Positions 15,237-23,692 are shown, numbered from the stretch's first letter. The stretch is DNA of 25,634 nucleotides from an uncultured Oscillospiraceae bacterium (GCA_934446565.1 CAKSEO010000035.1:1-25634); one strand, 5' to 3'. Notes: generated from the letters alone by a model not told the origin. Translations and numbers: made by a program.

Positions 15237-16433
15237 TTACTCTGCGGGGATATTCGGGGTCAGTACCTCTATCGCTTTCTGGAGCTGGGAATCCGCGTCG
15301 TCCGAGATATTCCCGGGTATCGCGCCGCCCGCAAGTTCAACGGAATAATCCGGTTTGATGCCGGTTTCATTCCAGGTGCCGGATCTGGTGTATATCTTCC
15401 CGACGGAGAGCGTCAGAGCGCTGCCGTCCGAAAATTCATAGGTGTTCTGCATTACGCCCTTGCCGAAGGTCTGCGAGCCGACGATGAGCGCGCCGCATTC
15501 GTCGCGGAGCACCGCCGCGAACAGCTCCGCAGCGGAAACCGTCCCTCCGTCAACAAGAACGGCCATCGGGAGCTCAACTGAGGTGGTGGAGTCGGTTTCG
15601 ATAAGCGTTTTGCGACTGCCGTCTGAATATTCTACAGTAGCGGCTATCGCAGATGGCACGAACTGGTTGAGGATAGGTTTCAGTGCGCTGACGATACCGC
15701 CGGGATTCTGGCGGACGTCAATGATGAGCGCCTTAGCGCCTACGCCGTTCATTGTGGTCATCGCATTTGCGAATTGCTCAGCGGTCTTGGCGTTGAAACT
15801 CGTTATCTGGATATACCCGATGTTGTTGTCAAGTATACGGGTGGAAACGGATTCTATCTCTAGCTGCTGGCGGACGAGATTGACTGAAATGCTCTCGCCG
15901 TCGCGCAGGAGCTGGAGCGCGAGCCGCGTCCCGACTTCGCCGGAGAGCCGTTCCATCGCCTGACCCTGCTGCATGGAGAGCAGGCTCTTTCCGTCGATGG
16001 CGGTGATGATGTCGCCGGCAAGAACGCCGTTAAGTTCAGCGGAGCTGCCTTTGTAGACGCTGGTAATGCGGAGGTATCCGCTGGTGTCCTCCTCAGCCTC
16101 GAAGCCCGCGCCGAGGATAACGCCGGACTGGGTCTGCTGGAGTTCATAGTATGCGGACGGGGCGATGTAGGAGGCGTATTTGTCACCGATACCTGCAATA
16201 TATCCGTTTATCGTAGCGTTTTCAAGGGAATCGTCGCTGACCGTGCCGATGTAGTTCTGACGAACGGTGGTGTCTATTTCCCGGAGCTTTGCGTAAACGC
16301 CCTCGTATTTTTCGGAGGTGCCGAGCTTTGAGTTGTAGATGTTCAGCGACACTGTCCAGGTGAGGACGAATGTTATGGCACAGCCGATGGCAACAAGGCT
16401 TATCGCTATGCCGAGGGATATCTTCTTGTTCAA
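15237..16433 (-). CDS. ctpA: S41-family C-terminal processing peptidase (CtpA-like)
   Basis: Membrane-anchored serine protease acting outside the cytoplasm, often on cell-wall or envelope proteins. 398 residues: N-terminal anchor about 7-30, a PDZ domain about 100-185 (LGAGFEAEE to GDIITAIDGKSL), then the S41 catalytic domain. The Ser/Lys dyad is visible as Ser300 in DGGTVSAAELFA and Lys325 in GSQTFGKGVMQN, with Gln329 in the usual position. The start codon is TTG, with AAAGGA about 10 nt upstream; no better ATG is available. It follows ftsX after 25 nt, placing it in the ftsE-ftsX run. Confidence 0.93.
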   Translation of the reverse strand: MNKKISLGIAISLVAIGCAITFVLTWTVSLNIYNSKLGTSEKYEGVYAKLREIDTTVRQNYIGTVSDDSLENATINGYIAGIGDKYASYIAPSAYYELQQTQSGVILGAGFEAEEDTSGYLRITSVYKGSSAELNGVLAGDIITAIDGKSLLSMQQGQAMERLSGEVGTRLALQLLRDGESISVNLVRQQLEIESVSTRILDNNIGYIQITSFNAKTAEQFANAMTTMNGVGAKALIIDVRQNPGGIVSALKPILNQFVPSAIAATVEYSDGSRKTLIETDSTTSVELPMAVLVDGGTVSAAELFAAVLRDECGALIVGSQTFGKGVMQNTYEFSDGSALTLSVGKIYTRSGTWNETGIKPDYSVELAGGAIPGNISDDADSQLQKAIEVLTPNIPAE

Positions 16434-16458
16434 GGTGCTGTTCCTTTCTCAGACCTGG

Positions 16459-17361
16459 TTAAACCTTGAGATACTTTCCGGTGCTGAATACTGTTCCGAC
16501 GGCACCGAGGAGGGCTCCTACGGCGCAGTTAACTGCGAGGACATACCACATGATATCGCTGAACGGCGTAAGTCCGTAGAATCCGAACATCTGCCATACG
16601 GTGAGATCGGCGGAGAACAGTGCGAACACGGAATCGTATATCAGCCAGGTGAGTCCCCACGCTGCCGCGCCAGAAAGGATGCCGATAAACATTCCTTCCA
16701 CGAAGAACGGGGCTTTGATGAACCCGGAAGTAGCGCCGACGTACCGCATGATGGAGATTTCATTGCGGCGGGCGAAAACACTGGTCCGGATGGAGTTTGA
16801 CACGATAACTATGCTGACAACGACAAGCGCAATTAGCACTGCGCTGCCGATGACCGAGAAAGTGTTTCGTATCTGCACGAGGACGCTTGCGAAATCATAG
16901 GGAGCCTTGGTCTGTTCTACGCCCTCTATGTCGTTTATGGTGTTCACCACGTGACGTATCTTGGAGAGATCCTTTACGCGTACAAGGAAAGTTTCCGGCA
17001 TGGGGTTCTTGTCAAGGTAATCGAGGAGCTCGCTGTATTCTGCCATGTTATCGCGGAAATCTTCGAGTGCCTGTTCCTTTGAGTAGTACTGGACGTCAGT
17101 GATGTCCTTGTTCTTCTCAAGAACGGATTTTATATGTTCTACCTGTTTGTCGGAAATGTCCTCCTTGAGGTAGATGGTTATTTCATTCGTATCCTCGATG
17201 TTGCTCATGATCGTGTTGACATTCATCATCAGCAGCACTGCGCAGCTCACCAGCAGCAGACTGACCATCAGTATGCAGAAGCTGGCGAAAGACATCATAA
17301 AATTCTTCCAGATGGAGGAGATGCCCTTTTTCACGAGGTATGTGACATTACTCGTTCTCAT
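16459..17361 (-). CDS. ftsX: Cell division protein FtsX (permease-like subunit)
   Basis: Membrane partner of FtsE; the complex does not transport but transmits ATP hydrolysis to peptidoglycan hydrolases outside the cell. 300 residues in the family layout: TM1 about 24-46, an extracellular loop about 50-165 containing ITIYLKEDISDKQVEHIKSVL and the PMPETFLVRV segment, then three C-terminal TM segments at about 172-195, 220-243 and 268-290, with the conserved VFARRNEISIMRYVGATSGF between them. The start overlaps the ftsE stop (ATGA), indicating translational coupling. Confidence 0.95.
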   Translation of the reverse strand: MRTSNVTYLVKKGISSIWKNFMMSFASFCILMVSLLLVSCAVLLMMNVNTIMSNIEDTNEITIYLKEDISDKQVEHIKSVLEKNKDITDVQYYSKEQALEDFRDNMAEYSELLDYLDKNPMPETFLVRVKDLSKIRHVVNTINDIEGVEQTKAPYDFASVLVQIRNTFSVIGSAVLIALVVVSIVIVSNSIRTSVFARRNEISIMRYVGATSGFIKAPFFVEGMFIGILSGAAAWGLTWLIYDSVFALFSADLTVWQMFGFYGLTPFSDIMWYVLAVNCAVGALLGAVGTVFSTGKYLKV

Positions 17362-18041
17362 CCGTTTCTCCCCTCTACTATCTCATCGAATGATATCGTG
17401 CCGTTTTCAATGTTGATTATTCTGCCGCCGAAGTACTGTACCAGCTCATGCTCATGTGTTACCATTATTATGGTGGTTCCGTTCTGGCGGTTTATCTTGC
17501 GCAGGAGCTCTACTATCTCGTATGAGAGCTGAGGGTCGATGTTGCCGGTCGGCTCGTCCGCGATTATCAGCCCCGGGTCGTTTGCGAGCGCCCTGGCGAT
17601 GGCAACGCGCTGCTGCTCGCCGCCGGAGAGCTCCCGCGGCTTGCTGCGCGCCTTAGCGCCCAGACCTACAAGGTTCAGCACATTAGGAACGCGCTGCTTT
17701 ATGAACCGGGTGCTCTGGTCGGCTATTCGCAGGACGAACGCAACGTTCTCATAAACGTTCAGCTCCTGTATCAGACGGAAGTCCTGGAATACCATGCCGA
17801 TGGAACGGCGGAACTTGGCGATCTTGTTGCCCTTTGTCTTGCTGAGGTTGTAGCCGTTGACGAACACTCTGCCGTCAGTGGGCGTTATTTCGCGGGTCAT
17901 CAGCTTGACGAGGGTGGATTTTCCCGCGCCGCTGCCTCCGACGATAAATACGAATTCGCCGTCGTTTATCCGGAGGTTGACATTCTGAAGTGCGTCTACT
18001 CCGCTGGAGTAATGCACATTGACATTCTTTAATTCTACCAT
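17358..18041 (-). CDS. ftsE: Cell division ATP-binding protein FtsE
   Basis: Cytoplasmic ABC-type ATPase of the FtsEX complex. 227 residues: Walker [10 protein letters not shown] at 35-43, Q-loop region GMVFQDFRL at 82-90, signature LSGGEQQRV at 138-146, Walker [11 protein letters not shown] at 158-167 with Glu163 as the catalytic base, and a switch His in [16 protein letters not shown] precedes the ATG. It is the first gene of the ftsE-ftsX-ctpA run. The 185-bp gap to the upstream cdaR-like gene contains a hairpin (18167-18193), but I could not settle on a promoter for ftsE. Confidence 0.96.
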   Translation of the reverse strand: MVELKNVNVHYSSGVDALQNVNLRINDGEFVFIVGGSGAGKSTLVKLMTREITPTDGRVFVNGYNLSKTKGNKIAKFRRSIGMVFQDFRLIQELNVYENVAFVLRIADQSTRFIKQRVPNVLNLVGLGAKARSKPRELSGGEQQRVAIARALANDPGLIIADEPTGNIDPQLSYEIVELLRKINRQNGTTIIMVTHEHELVQYFGGRIINIENGTISFDEIVEGRNG

Positions 18042-18166
18042 ATTTTCTCCCTCGGAACTATCTGTGTTTTCCCCAAAAGTTAATGAAAATTGCCTGAATT
18101 TTTTGTACAGTAGGGGGCGTTTCCTGTCTTATTTCCGGAAAATCTGGTTCCCCTTTACACTTCAAA

Positions 18167-18193
18167 GGCTGTCCCGATGAACTCGGGGCAGCC
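18167..18193 (-). terminator. Hairpin terminator behind the cdaR-like gene
   Basis: Two 5-bp blocks on each side (GGCTG, CCCGA with TCGGG, CAGCC) separated by one mismatch, loop of 5 nt. It starts 33 nt after the stop codon. The T-rich tail is weak on the minus strand (TTTG) but strong on the plus strand (ATTTTT). Confidence 0.6.
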
Positions 18194-18226
18194 GATTTTT
18201 GCAGTAATTGAGCCAGCCGAGCCCCA

Positions 18227-19312
18227 TCAGAACTTTGTGGGGTTGGCAGCAAGGTACTTCTTGACCATCAGCGCGATCTTGAAGATTATCGCGTGGTCGA
18301 ATTCGCGCAGGTCGAGACCAGTCAGCTTCTTGATCTTGTCCAGACGGTAAACCAGGGTGTTGCGGTGTACGAACAGCTTTCTGGAGGTTTCGGACACGTT
18401 CAGGCTGTTCTCGAAGAACTTCTGGATAGTGAACAGTGTTTCGTGGTCGAGGGACTCGATGGAGTTCTTCTTGAAAACCTCCTTGAGGAACGTTTCGCAG
18501 AGGGTCGTCGGCAGGTGGTAGATAAGTCTTGCGATACCGAGGTTGTCGTAGCTTACGATGTTCTTGTCGGTGTCGAATACCTTTCCTACCTCGAGGGCGG
18601 TCTGCGCTTCCTTGAAGGAGCGTGCGAGGTCCTTTACACCTACTACGGGAGTACCGATGCCTACGTTGACCTTGGTGAAGAACTCGCTGGAAAGCGTGTC
18701 GGAGATGGAGCGCGCCAGCTTTTCGAGGTCGCGCACGTCGATGTTGTTCTTAACTTCCTTGACGAGGACGATGTCGTTTTCAGTGATATTGAATACGAAG
18801 TCCTTGTTCTTGTCCGGGAAGAGGTTCTGTATGACGTCATAAGCGGAAACATCGTTGGAGGAAATGACGCTGATGAGGAACACCACTCTGCTGATATCGG
18901 AGTTGAAGTGCAGCTCGCGTGCCTTGAGGCTGATGTCACCGGGCAGGACGTTATCGAGGATTATGTTCTTTACGAAGTTGTTGCGGTCGTATTTCTCGTC
19001 GTAGTACTGTTTGATGCCGGACAGGGATATCGCAATAACGCTGGCGTACTTTCCAGCGGGCTCGTCAGTGCCCTCCACGAATACGGCGTAGTCAGGCTTT
19101 ACATGTATGCCGAAAGGCTTGTAGGTGTATCCGTCGCGGATAAACACCTCATGGGAATCGCCGAGCTCTATTGGGAAGAAGTCGTTGCCGCCCCCTACCC
19201 TGGTGAGATCGCTGCACGCGATAATTGTTCCGTTTTCGTCAATTACGCCGATAACGCGGTTGACTGCATCCTTCATCTGATGGACAATGCCCTGAAAAAG
19301 TCTGTTTGACAT
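18227..19312 (-). CDS. CdaR/PucR-type transcriptional regulator
   Basis: 361 residues. The N-terminal part (about 1-100, LFQGIVHQMKDAVNRVIGVIDENGTIIACSD) resembles the sugar-diacid recognition domain of CdaR regulators. A central region (about 125-270) matches the degenerate GGDEF-like domain of this family (VNVGIGTPVVGVKDLARSFKEAQTAL). The C-terminus carries a PucR-type helix-turn-helix: LNVSETSRKLFVHRNTLVYR at 304-323, then LDKIKKLTGLDLREF. The effector is unknown, since no sugar-diacid pathway genes are nearby. GAGG lies 7 nt before the ATG. The long upstream leader suggests RNA-level control as well. Confidence 0.88.
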   Translation of the reverse strand: MSNRLFQGIVHQMKDAVNRVIGVIDENGTIIACSDLTRVGGGNDFFPIELGDSHEVFIRDGYTYKPFGIHVKPDYAVFVEGTDEPAGKYASVIAISLSGIKQYYDEKYDRNNFVKNIILDNVLPGDISLKARELHFNSDISRVVFLISVISSNDVSAYDVIQNLFPDKNKDFVFNITENDIVLVKEVKNNIDVRDLEKLARSISDTLSSEFFTKVNVGIGTPVVGVKDLARSFKEAQTALEVGKVFDTDKNIVSYDNLGIARLIYHLPTTLCETFLKEVFKKNSIESLDHETLFTIQKFFENSLNVSETSRKLFVHRNTLVYRLDKIKKLTGLDLREFDHAIIFKIALMVKKYLAANPTKF

Positions 19313-19542
19313 TTTTGTACCTCTTTCCTGAAGCGCGGCTGTCCTGCCCGCTCCGTCCCTGTCACAGACCCCTCTGGGTCAGACGGCGCGCAGCGGATAA
19401 GCCGTATATCTTTTCCTGCCGCCTGTATATAGACGGACATAAATACTCTGGAACATGCTGAATAAAGCGCAGCGTAACAAAATCAGACGCGTGAGTCCGC
19501 TCGTTTGAACGGGTCGATTTTGTTTTATTCAGCATTTGCCTA
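19313..19542 (-). promoter_or_regulatory. Long structured 5' leader of the cdaR-like gene
   Basis: If transcription starts at the predicted promoter, about 230 nt precede the ATG. The RNA would open with a long stem: TTTATTCAGCAT's complement pairs perfectly over 12 bp (19524-19535 with 19455-19466) and, after a 10-nt bulge, over 8 more (19516-19523 with 19477-19484). Further stems follow, including GACCC/GGGTC (about 19367-19380) inside a CCGTC/GACGG stem. No known riboswitch signature was recognised. Confidence 0.4.
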
Positions 19543-19548
19543 ATCTAT

Positions 19549-19577
19549 ATTGTACTAAAAAATTCAGAAAAAATCAA
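19549..19577 (-). promoter_or_regulatory. Predicted promoter of the cdaR-like gene
   Basis: On the minus strand TTGATT (19572-19577), a 17-nt spacer and TACAAT (19549-19554). It is divergent from the metG promoter, about 50 bp away. Confidence 0.5.
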
Positions 19578-19625
19578 GGGTTTTTTATCTATTATGTAAA
19601 AATTCCTTTATTTTTTTCGGTATGC

Positions 19626-19654
19626 TTGCAAATTGATGTGAAAAGTAATATAAT
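19626..19654 (+). promoter_or_regulatory. Sigma-A promoter of metG
   Basis: TTGCAA (19626-19631), a 17-nt spacer and a perfect TATAAT (19649-19654). The predicted leader is about 75 nt and shows no T-box signature. Confidence 0.7.
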
Positions 19655-19735
19655 AAAATAGCACAATAATAATCTTCAATGGACATAGTTTCCTGTTGAT
19701 TATCACTATAAGTAGAAAAAGAGGTAATAATAACA

Positions 19736-21679
19736 ATGTGTAATTGCAGCAAGGGAAAGTATTACATCACCACCCCGATCTACTATCCGTCGGGAAATCC
19801 GCATATCGGTCACTGCTACACCACTGTGGCGTGCGACACCATCGCAAGATTCAAGAGAATGCAGGGCTATGACGTAATGTTCCTGACAGGAACGGACGAG
19901 CATGGTCAGAAAATAGAGCTCAAGGCAGAGGAAAAGGGCGTAACTCCGAAGGAGTACGTTGATGAGATCGTTGCTAACTTCAAGCGCCTGTGGGAGACAA
20001 TGGGCATAAGCTACGACAGATTTATCCGCACCACTGACGACTACCATGTTTCCGCAGTTCAGAAGATATTCAAGACCCTCTACGACAAGGGCTATATCTA
20101 CAAGGGCGAGTACACCGGAAAGTACTGCACTCCCTGCGAGAGCTTCTGGACAGAGAGCCAGCTTGTAAACGGCAAATGTCCCGACTGCGGCAGAGATGTT
20201 ATCGACGCCCACGAGGAGGCTTACTTCCTGCGCCTGTCCGATTACGCTGACAAGGTGGAGAAGTTCCTCACCGAAACCGACTACCTCCAGCCCAAGAGCC
20301 GCGTAAACGAGATGGTGAACAACTTCATCAAGCCCGGACTCGAGGATCTCTGCGTATCCAGAACAAGCTTCAAGTGGGGCGTGCCGGTGGATTTCGACCC
20401 TGGACACGTTGTTTACGTCTGGGTGGACGCGCTTTCCAACTATATCACCGCGCTGGGCTACGACAACGACAAGTACGACGATTTCAGCAAGTACTGGCCG
20501 GCTGACCTGCACATGACTGCAAAGGAGATCGTGCGTTTTCACTCCATCGTATGGCCCATCATTCTCATGATGCTCGACCTGCCGCTTCCTAAGCACCTTT
20601 ACGGTCACGGCTGGATAAACTTCAACGGACAGAAGATGTCCAAGTCCCTGGGCAACGTTATCGATCCGTTTGTGCTCGCAGAGCGCTACGGCTCTGACGC
20701 GGTGCGTTACCAGATACTCCGCGACATGCCCTACGGTTCCGACTGCAACTTCTCCAACGAGATAATGATCGGACGTATCAACACCGACCTCGCGAACGAT
20801 CTCGGAAACCTGGTTTCCAGAACCGTTGCGATGGCTGACAAGTATTTCGGCGGCACCCTCCCCGAGGAAAAGAAGGCAGAGCCCATCGACGACGAGCTCC
20901 GCACGATGGCTGCGGCTCTCAAGGAGCCGGTTTCCAAGCTCATCGAGGAAGCGCAGCTTTCCAAGGCGCTTGAGGAGATATTCAAGGTAGTTTCCCGCGC
21001 GAACAAGTATATCGACGAAACTGCTCCGTGGGTGCTCGCAAAGAGCGAGGAGAACATGCCCAGACTGGCGGCGGTGCTCTACAACCTGCTTGAGAGCATT
21101 CGTATCTGCTCCGGTCTGCTGTTCCCGTTCATGCCCAAGACCATGCCGAAGGTATGGGAGCAGATTGGCGCTGACGAGAGCATGACAGCATACGACACGC
21201 TGGGGACATTCGGCGTACTTCCGCAGAACGTCACCGTACACAAGGGCGAGGTGCTGTTCCCGAGAATCGACATGGAAAAGGAGATCGACGAGCTGAACAG
21301 CCTGCTGACTCCCGCCAAGACCATCCGTGAGGACGAGGATCTTGACAAGGCGAACATCATCACCATCGACCAGTTTGCAGAGGTCAAGCTCCGCAGCGGC
21401 GAGATAACCGCATGCGAGAAGATAAAAAAAGCAAAGAAACTCCTCAAGCTGACCGTTGACGACGGCAGAAACGGCAGACAGATAGTTTCCGGCATTGCGG
21501 CATGGTATCAGCCGGAGGAACTCATCGGCAAGAAGATAGTATTTGTTGCGAACCTTGCTCCGGCAAAGCTTTGCGGCGAGCTCAGCGAGGGCATGATACT
21601 CGCGTGCGACGCAGGCGATAACGATGTTCGCGTACTGTTCCTCGACAAGGACGTACCCAACGGAAGCACGATAAGATAA
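19736..21679 (+). CDS. metG: Methionine--tRNA ligase with C-terminal tRNA-binding domain
   Basis: Class I synthetase that charges tRNA-Met. 647 residues: HIGH at 23-26 in GNPHIGHCYT, a single zinc knuckle Cys131-x2-Cys134 and Cys148-x2-Cys151, KMSKS at 300-304, a helical anticodon-binding domain about 350-480, and an EMAP II/Arc1p-type tRNA-binding domain from about 545 to the end (QFAEVKLRSGEITACEKI to LCGELSEGMILAC). This is the common long form in Firmicutes. GAGGT lies about 10 nt before the ATG. A palindromic repeat element starts immediately after the stop codon. Confidence 0.97.
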   Translation: MCNCSKGKYYITTPIYYPSGNPHIGHCYTTVACDTIARFKRMQGYDVMFLTGTDEHGQKIELKAEEKGVTPKEYVDEIVANFKRLWETMGISYDRFIRTTDDYHVSAVQKIFKTLYDKGYIYKGEYTGKYCTPCESFWTESQLVNGKCPDCGRDVIDAHEEAYFLRLSDYADKVEKFLTETDYLQPKSRVNEMVNNFIKPGLEDLCVSRTSFKWGVPVDFDPGHVVYVWVDALSNYITALGYDNDKYDDFSKYWPADLHMTAKEIVRFHSIVWPIILMMLDLPLPKHLYGHGWINFNGQKMSKSLGNVIDPFVLAERYGSDAVRYQILRDMPYGSDCNFSNEIMIGRINTDLANDLGNLVSRTVAMADKYFGGTLPEEKKAEPIDDELRTMAAALKEPVSKLIEEAQLSKALEEIFKVVSRANKYIDETAPWVLAKSEENMPRLAAVLYNLLESIRICSGLLFPFMPKTMPKVWEQIGADESMTAYDTLGTFGVLPQNVTVHKGEVLFPRIDMEKEIDELNSLLTPAKTIREDEDLDKANIITIDQFAEVKLRSGEITACEKIKKAKKLLKLTVDDGRNGRQIVSGIAAWYQPEELIGKKIVFVANLAPAKLCGELSEGMILACDAGDNDVRVLFLDKDVPNGSTIR

Positions 21680-21809
21680 ATTCAGAATTCATAATTCGGA
21701 ATTATTGTGTCCGCTTCGCGGACGAATTAAAAATTGGATACAAGCGAAACATTGCCGCGACAGCGGCAATGAAATTCCGAATTCCGCATTCATAATTCCG
21801 AATTCAATT
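21680..21809. repeat. MITE-like palindromic element downstream of metG
   Basis: Related segments about 21685-21702 and 21787-21805 repeat the words ATTCATAATTC and GAATT in near-palindromic form at both ends. Inside are two perfect hairpins: GTCCGC-TTC-GCGGAC (21709-21723) and ATTGCCGC-GACA-GCGGCAAT (21751-21770). It fills the gap between metG and the next gene and stops just before that gene's ribosome binding site. No coding capacity. Confidence 0.55.
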
Positions 21810-21825
21810 GGTTGGGGGTGGTTTT

Positions 21826-22479
21826 TTGGATATTTCGAGAATGGCGGATATTGCGTCGGTCAGCCGTACTACGCTGACGCATTCATCTGAACACCGCACG
21901 CAGGAGAAATCCTCAACGCTTGCGGCGGATCACACTGACGCGTTCATAAAGTCACAGGCGGCGTTCACTCCGGCGTATACCAAAAAGTCAGCCCAGAAGC
22001 AGGCGAGCGACAATAACCTCACCCAGCGTGAGAACAGCGAGGACAAAGTCGGCGCGATAAAGCAGAACGAGGGAAAGGGGCGTGCAGAGCTCCTGACCCA
22101 GGGCGTTCAGCACATAATCCGCGCCATGCTGGTTAAGCAGGGCGAGGTGCTCACCGGGAATGTCCCGAGCGTAGGCGCAAAGCTCTACGCCGAGGAGCTC
22201 CTGGGGCAGATACGGCAGCTCTACGGCAATTCCGCTGCGGACGAGAACACCCCGGATTACTGGACGGCGGAGAATACGGCGGATCGTATGGTGCTGTTCT
22301 TCAACTGCGTTTCCATCGAGGGCGACAAGACTGAGCTCCTTGACCGGAGCTTCCGCGGCGCGTTCAGCGAAACGGAGCAGCTTTTCGGAGGGCGCGGACG
22401 GCTCCCGCTGGAGAGCTACGAAACGCGTCAGCTGGTTATCGAGAATTACTTCAACAAGGTGAACAATGGCGATATTTGA
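21826..22479 (+). CDS. DUF5610-like protein of unknown function
   Basis: About 217 residues. The N-terminal 75 are polar and low in hydrophobics (Ser, Thr, Gln, Lys), probably disordered. The C-terminal 120 form a helical domain whose wording (TADRMVLFF, then FRGAFSETEQLFGGRGRLPLESYETRQLVIENYF) resembles DUF5610, a family of unknown function known from proteobacteria and others; this match is from memory. There is no signal peptide. The start is uncertain: TTG at 21826 has GGGGGTGG just upstream, TTG at 21808 lies at the edge of the repeat element, and ATG at 21841 is a fallback. The 3' end overlaps tatD by 14 nt. Confidence 0.65.
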   Translation: MDISRMADIASVSRTTLTHSSEHRTQEKSSTLAADHTDAFIKSQAAFTPAYTKKSAQKQASDNNLTQRENSEDKVGAIKQNEGKGRAELLTQGVQHIIRAMLVKQGEVLTGNVPSVGAKLYAEELLGQIRQLYGNSAADENTPDYWTAENTADRMVLFFNCVSIEGDKTELLDRSFRGAFSETEQLFGGRGRLPLESYETRQLVIENYFNKVNNGDI

Positions 22480-23224
22480 TACTCACGCGCACTATGTAAG
22501 AAACGATTTTGGCGAGGCGCTGCATCCGCTGCTTTCCAGCATGTCGGCAGCAGGCGTGGAGAAGATAATGGCAGTGGGCTACGACCTGGATTCCTCCCGG
22601 GAGGAATTGCAGCTTGCGGAGCAATATCCGTTCATCTGGGCGGCAGTCGGGATCCACCCGGAGAACTGCGAGGGGCTTCCCGCAGACTGGCTCGCAAGGG
22701 TGGAGGAAATGCTCGGCTCTCCGCGCGTTAAGGCGCTGGGGGAGATAGGACTGGATCGTCACTATGAGGGCTATGACAGGGATTTGCAGGCTGATGTGTT
22801 TGAAAAGCAGCTCCAGCTCGCGAAGAAACTGGATGTTCCGGTAATAATCCACAGCCGGGACGCCTGCGAGGACACCATGGCGATGCTGCGGCAGTACAAG
22901 CCCGCCGGGGTCATGCACTGCTTCTCCTACAGCCCGGAGGTCGCCGAGGAGGTCGTAAGGCTCGGAATGTACGTCGGGTTCACCGGAGTGCTGACGTTCA
23001 AGAATTCGAAGAAAGCATGGGCGGCGTGCGAGGTCGTGCCGAAAGACAGACTGCTGCTTGAAACCGACTGCCCGTACATGGCTCCGGTGCCGCATCGCGG
23101 CGAGAAGTCCCACAGCGGCATGATAAAGTACACCGCCGCGAAAATGGCGGAGATAAAGGGCGTTTCCACGGAAGAAATGGTGGAGATATGCCGGGAGAAC
23201 GGCGAAAGGCTGTTCAGGATATGA
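22466..23224 (+). CDS. tatD: TatD-family metal-dependent hydrolase/DNase
   Basis: TIM-barrel metallohydrolase; TatD proteins show 3'-5' exonuclease or DNase activity and are linked to DNA repair and quality control. 252 residues. Metal-site residues are all present: His7 and His9 (FDTHAHY), Glu93 (ALGEIGLD), His129 (VIIHSRDA), His151 (MHCFSY) and Asp201 (LETDCPYM). The length is typical. In many Firmicutes tatD directly follows metG; here the DUF5610-like gene lies between. The start is within the 3' end of that gene (AAGGTG about 6 nt upstream), and the stop overlaps the next start by 4 nt (ATGA). Confidence 0.95.
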   Translation: MAIFDTHAHYVRNDFGEALHPLLSSMSAAGVEKIMAVGYDLDSSREELQLAEQYPFIWAAVGIHPENCEGLPADWLARVEEMLGSPRVKALGEIGLDRHYEGYDRDLQADVFEKQLQLAKKLDVPVIIHSRDACEDTMAMLRQYKPAGVMHCFSYSPEVAEEVVRLGMYVGFTGVLTFKNSKKAWAACEVVPKDRLLLETDCPYMAPVPHRGEKSHSGMIKYTAAKMAEIKGVSTEEMVEICRENGERLFRI

Positions 23225-23676
23225 GCATAACAGTAAGAAAGGCAGGAGCCGGCGACATGCTGGAGCTCCTGGCGATACGCCGGGAAATGCTGGCGGTGGT
23301 GAACGGGGTTCCGGAGAACGGTATTTCCGACGAGCTTATGCGGCTTTCGGAGGAGTATTTCCGAAACGGTCATCAGACGACGTTCCTTGCATACTGCGGT
23401 GAGAGGCTCGCGGGCTGCGCAACTATATGCTGGCTTACGGTCATGCCGACGTATTCTCACCCTGCTGGAAAGCGCGCTCATATAATGAACGTGTACACCC
23501 GCGCGGAGTTTCGCAGAATGGGAGCGGCGCGCGCAATGCTGAACGCTCTCCTTGAGGAAGCGCGGGAACGCGGCGTGACCAGCGTCACGCTTGACGCAAC
23601 TGACAGCGGCAGACCGCTGTATGAAACGATGGGCTTCCATGGTTCAGAGGAACACATGGAGCTTGTCCTGAACTGA
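23221..23676 (+). CDS. GNAT-family N-acetyltransferase
   Basis: 151 residues. Acetyl-CoA-dependent transferase of unknown substrate. The fold is readable: N-terminal strand/helix VRKAGAGDMLELLAIRREML, central strands AGCATICWLTVMPTY, and the acetyl-CoA binding motif at about 90-112 (VYTRAEFRRMGAARAMLNAL), where RRMGAA stands for the Q/RxxGxG/A loop. It ends with ETMGFHGSEEHMELVL, the usual GF motif. The start is chosen at 23221 because it forms an ATGA overlap with the tatD stop; an in-frame ATG at 23188 would overlap tatD by 37 nt. Confidence 0.88.
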   Translation: MSITVRKAGAGDMLELLAIRREMLAVVNGVPENGISDELMRLSEEYFRNGHQTTFLAYCGERLAGCATICWLTVMPTYSHPAGKRAHIMNVYTRAEFRRMGAARAMLNALLEEARERGVTSVTLDATDSGRPLYETMGFHGSEEHMELVLN

Positions 23677-23692
23677 TTCTATCGGAGGAAAA

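Noticed and set aside
18293..19309. Open frame of 338 codons opposite the cdaR-like gene
   Set aside because: Shadow of the regulator gene. The translation is Val/Leu/Glu-rich in the manner of antisense frames.
19655..19735. T-box riboswitch before metG
   Set aside because: The leader is only about 75 nt and lacks the T-box sequence and antiterminator elements.
19706..21241. Open frame of 511 codons opposite metG
   Set aside because: metG is certain from HIGH, KMSKS and the zinc knuckle; the antisense product resembles nothing.
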